A program made the translations under genes and the position numbers. Below the pieces are notes generated by a model, which was not told the origin of the DNA, ran no database searches, and saw nothing but the letters and a program-made list of their open reading frames with translations. 7,933 nt of DNA from the NCBI GenBank assembly GCA_009726075.1, contig WLND01000060.1:1-7933 (forward strand), given 5' to 3'. Origin of the DNA: Actinomycetota bacterium. GTDB lineage: Bacteria; Actinomycetota; Actinomycetes; S36-B12. Shown here piece after piece: positions 6,086 to 7,933 of this stretch; position 1 is the stretch's first letter; every line of letters starts with the position of its first letter.

Positions 6086-7501
6086 GTGCAAAAGGCAGCA
6101 GCCCCGAGTGGTCGGGCATGGCGCGAGCGCTATGACGACCTCGTGTCCGAGGTGTCGCGGCAGTACCGGTCGATTCCGGCTGGAGCCACCGTTCGACTCG
6201 CGAAGGGCACGTCCAACCTTTTCCGTCCGAGAAGTGCCCTTGCGTCGCCCGGCCTCGATGTCACGGCCTTTGACGGGGTCCTCGAGGTTGACCCCAAGCG
6301 GCGCACGGCTCAGGTCCTCGGCATGACCACCTACGAGCACCTCGTCGATGCAACCCTGCCGTTTGGCCTTGCCCCGATGTGCGTGCCGCAGCTGCGCACC
6401 ATCACCCTCGGCGGCGCTGTCACGGGCCTGGGCATCGAGAGCGCGAGCTTCCGCCAGGGCACCCCGCACGAGTCGGTCCTCGAGATGGACATCCTCACCG
6501 GGGAGGGCGAGGTCCTCACGGTGACGGGAGCGGTCGACGACCCGAACCGCGACCTGTTCTTCGGCTTCCCGAACTCGTACGGCTCCCTCGGCTACGCCCT
6601 GCGCCTGGAGATCGAGCTCGAGCCGGTGCGGCCGTTCGTCGAACTTCGTCACGTGCCATACGCGTCCGCAGCAGCGATGGCCGAGGCCATCGCGGAGTTG
6701 GTGGCGTCCAGATCCTTCGAAGGTCGCACCATCGACTTCATCGATGGCACCGTGTTCTCGACCACCGAGCAGTACCTCACCCTCGGGTTCATGGTCGACG
6801 AGGTGCCGGCGGGGCTCGCGGTGAGCGACTACACCGGCATGGGCATCTACTACCGCTCGATCCAGCAGCGGGAGCGTGACGTCCTGACCATCCACGACTA
6901 CCTGTGGCGCTGGGACACCGACTGGTTCTGGTGCTCGCGTGCCTTCGGTGCTCAGCGTCCGCTCATCCGGCGTCTGTGGCCCAAGCGGAGGCTGCGCAGC
7001 GACGTCTACTGGAAGCTCGTCGCCTTCGACCGCCGCCACGACGTGTCGGGAAAGCTGGCCCGGCTCCAGCGCAAGCCGCAGCGCGAGCCGGTCGTGCAGG
7101 ACATCGAGGTCCCGGTTGGACGGCTCGCCGAGTTCCTCGACTTCTTCCATCGCGAGGTCGGCATCGAGCCGATCTGGGTGTGCCCGCTCCGGCAGCGCGA
7201 CCCGAGCGCACGGTGGCCGCTCTACGAGTTCGATGCCGACGTCATCTATGTGAATGTCGGGTTCTGGTCGACGGTGGCGTTGCCCGCGACGGCGAGCCCT
7301 GACGACGGGCTCGTCAACCGTCTCATCGAGGCCAAGGTGACCGAACTCGACGGGCGCAAGTCCCTGTACTCGACGGCGTTCTATGACCGCGATACCTTCT
7401 GGTCAATCTACGGGGGGCACGAGTATCCGATGTTGAAGAAGCGGTACGACCCGCAGGGCCGTCTGCTCGGACTGTACGAAAAGGTGGTTGACCGACGATG
7501 A
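6086..7501 (+). CDS. tmsA: FAD-dependent oxidoreductase for 10-methyl fatty acid synthesis (TmsA/BfaA type)
   Basis: Flavoprotein of the FAD-binding type 4 (DHCR24/VAO-like) fold, 471 residues. In the known pathway the TmsA/BfaA enzyme reduces the 10-methylene group on a phospholipid acyl chain to 10-methyl, using NADPH, to give tuberculostearic-type fatty acids. Evidence: an N-terminal FAD domain at about 35-180 with KGTSNLFRPRS (40-50), a GMTTYEHLVDATL stretch (79-91), the flavin-contacting TITLGGAVTGLGIES (105-119) and GFPNSYGSLGYALRLEIEL (160-178), then a substrate-side C-terminal region ending about 471. These blocks match my recollection of the actinobacterial family rather than a computed alignment. 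The strongest support is the next gene, a CFA synthase-like methyltransferase overlapping by ATGA. The GTG start at 6086 follows a -10-like TAGCGT directly, with no ribosome site, suggesting a leaderless message. An alternative is another DHCR24-like lipid or sterol oxidase, less likely given the partner. Confidence 0.83.
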   Translation: MQKAAAPSGRAWRERYDDLVSEVSRQYRSIPAGATVRLAKGTSNLFRPRSALASPGLDVTAFDGVLEVDPKRRTAQVLGMTTYEHLVDATLPFGLAPMCVPQLRTITLGGAVTGLGIESASFRQGTPHESVLEMDILTGEGEVLTVTGAVDDPNRDLFFGFPNSYGSLGYALRLEIELEPVRPFVELRHVPYASAAAMAEAIAELVASRSFEGRTIDFIDGTVFSTTEQYLTLGFMVDEVPAGLAVSDYTGMGIYYRSIQQRERDVLTIHDYLWRWDTDWFWCSRAFGAQRPLIRRLWPKRRLRSDVYWKLVAFDRRHDVSGKLARLQRKPQREPVVQDIEVPVGRLAEFLDFFHREVGIEPIWVCPLRQRDPSARWPLYEFDADVIYVNVGFWSTVALPATASPDDGLVNRLIEAKVTELDGRKSLYSTAFYDRDTFWSIYGGHEYPMLKKRYDPQGRLLGLYEKVVDRR

Positions 7502-7933
7502 AGCTCGCTGAGGTGTTCGCGCTCGTAGTGCCGGAGGATCGCGGTGTCGGATTCCGCGCCTATGACGGCTCGGCCTCAGGCCCGCCCGATGCCAGCGTGG
7601 TGCTTGATGTTCGAGCCCCTCGTGCGGTCGAGTTCGTCGCCGCCTCACCATCGCAACTCGGACTCGCCCGGGCATACGTGACCGGGGATCTGGAGATCAT
7701 CGGCGATCCGTACGAGGCGATGATGCGCCTGTACCCACCGGTGAAGCCGCACTTCAGCCTCGCGGAGAAGGCCCGCCTCGTCCGCCAGTTCCTGCCGTCG
7801 GCCCTTAAGCGTCCGGCCCCGCCGGCCCAGGAGCGCAAGCTCAACGGCTCTCGCCACTCCAAGGGGCGCGACGCAGACGCGATCCACCACCACTACGACG
7901 TCTCGAACCAGTTCTACCGCTGGGTGCTCGGCC
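7498..7933 (+). CDS. tmsB: SAM-dependent fatty acid methyltransferase (TmsB/BfaB, CFA synthase family), C-terminal part missing
   Basis: N-terminal 145 residues of a cyclopropane fatty acid synthase-family methyltransferase; the right edge removes most of the SAM-binding domain. In the 10-methyl fatty acid pathway this enzyme transfers a methyl group from SAM to the double bond of a phospholipid oleoyl chain, giving a 10-methylene intermediate for the flavoprotein encoded upstream. Visible: the N-terminal domain with LGLARAYVTGDLEIIGD (54-70), and the start of the catalytic domain with HHHYDVSNQFYRWVLG (130-145), the family's hallmark HYDxxNxFY motif. ATG 7498 overlaps the upstream stop by ATGA, and AAGGTGG (7481-7487) lies 10 nt before it, so the pair is one operon with coupled translation. 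An ordinary cyclopropane synthase cannot be excluded from this fragment, but the flavoprotein partner favours TmsB. Confidence 0.85.
   Translation, partial: MKLAEVFALVVPEDRGVGFRAYDGSASGPPDASVVLDVRAPRAVEFVAASPSQLGLARAYVTGDLEIIGDPYEAMMRLYPPVKPHFSLAEKARLVRQFLPSALKRPAPPAQERKLNGSRHSKGRDADAIHHHYDVSNQFYRWVLG

Noticed and set aside
6053..7150. A 365-codon minus-strand open frame antisense to the flavoprotein gene
   Set aside because: Low-complexity, acidic/Arg-rich translation with no motif. The opposite strand holds a complete, recognisable FAD enzyme with coupled partner.
1..7933. CRISPR array, tRNA/rRNA genes, insertion sequence, phage or defence system
   Set aside because: No regularly spaced repeats, no cloverleaf or rRNA-like sequence, no transposase, integrase or nuclease-like protein in any frame I could support.

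Overview
The window is gene-dense, very GC-rich DNA with strong third-position G/C, frequent GTG starts and almost no intergenic space. Together with the protein families present (MMPL lipid-type transporter, 10-methyl fatty acid enzymes) this points to a high-GC actinomycete. I cannot fix the genus from sequence alone. I see no RNA genes, mobile elements or CRISPR arrays, and no sign of recent transfer. It looks like a chromosomal housekeeping or envelope-lipid neighbourhood.

Layout, left to right. (1) Two minus-strand genes form one transcription unit: a CPA1-type Na+/H+ antiporter (1247-2824), then a PLP-dependent Orn/Lys/Arg decarboxylase family protein (1-1247, cut by the left edge). Their stop and start codons share one base (TGATG). 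(2) A short divergent control region (2825-2931) carries an imperfect 24-bp inverted repeat. (3) A plus-strand MMPL/RND-family membrane transporter (about 2932-5361) has an unusual hydrophobic insertion after its sixth membrane helix. (4) A minus-strand single-pass membrane protein of unknown function (5350-6024) overlaps the transporter gene tail to tail by 12 bp, with a perfect 14-bp palindrome at the junction. (5) A plus-strand two-gene unit starts at 6086: an FAD-dependent oxidoreductase of the TmsA/BfaA type, followed with an ATGA overlap by a SAM-dependent methyltransferase of the TmsB/BfaB (cyclopropane fatty acid synthase-like) type, cut by the right edge.

How they may work together. 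The right-hand pair is a recognisable route to 10-methyl branched fatty acids such as tuberculostearic acid: the methyltransferase makes a 10-methylene acyl chain from an oleoyl phospholipid and the flavoprotein reduces it. The left-hand pair couples cation/proton exchange with a proton-consuming decarboxylase, which suggests pH or cation homeostasis. The MMPL transporter and the membrane-anchored protein lie between them. A shared envelope role is attractive but inferred only from position.

I found no clearly new multi-gene system. The best leads are the decarboxylase-antiporter coupling, the MMPL insertion, the orphan membrane protein beside the tms genes, and the palindromic convergent junction.
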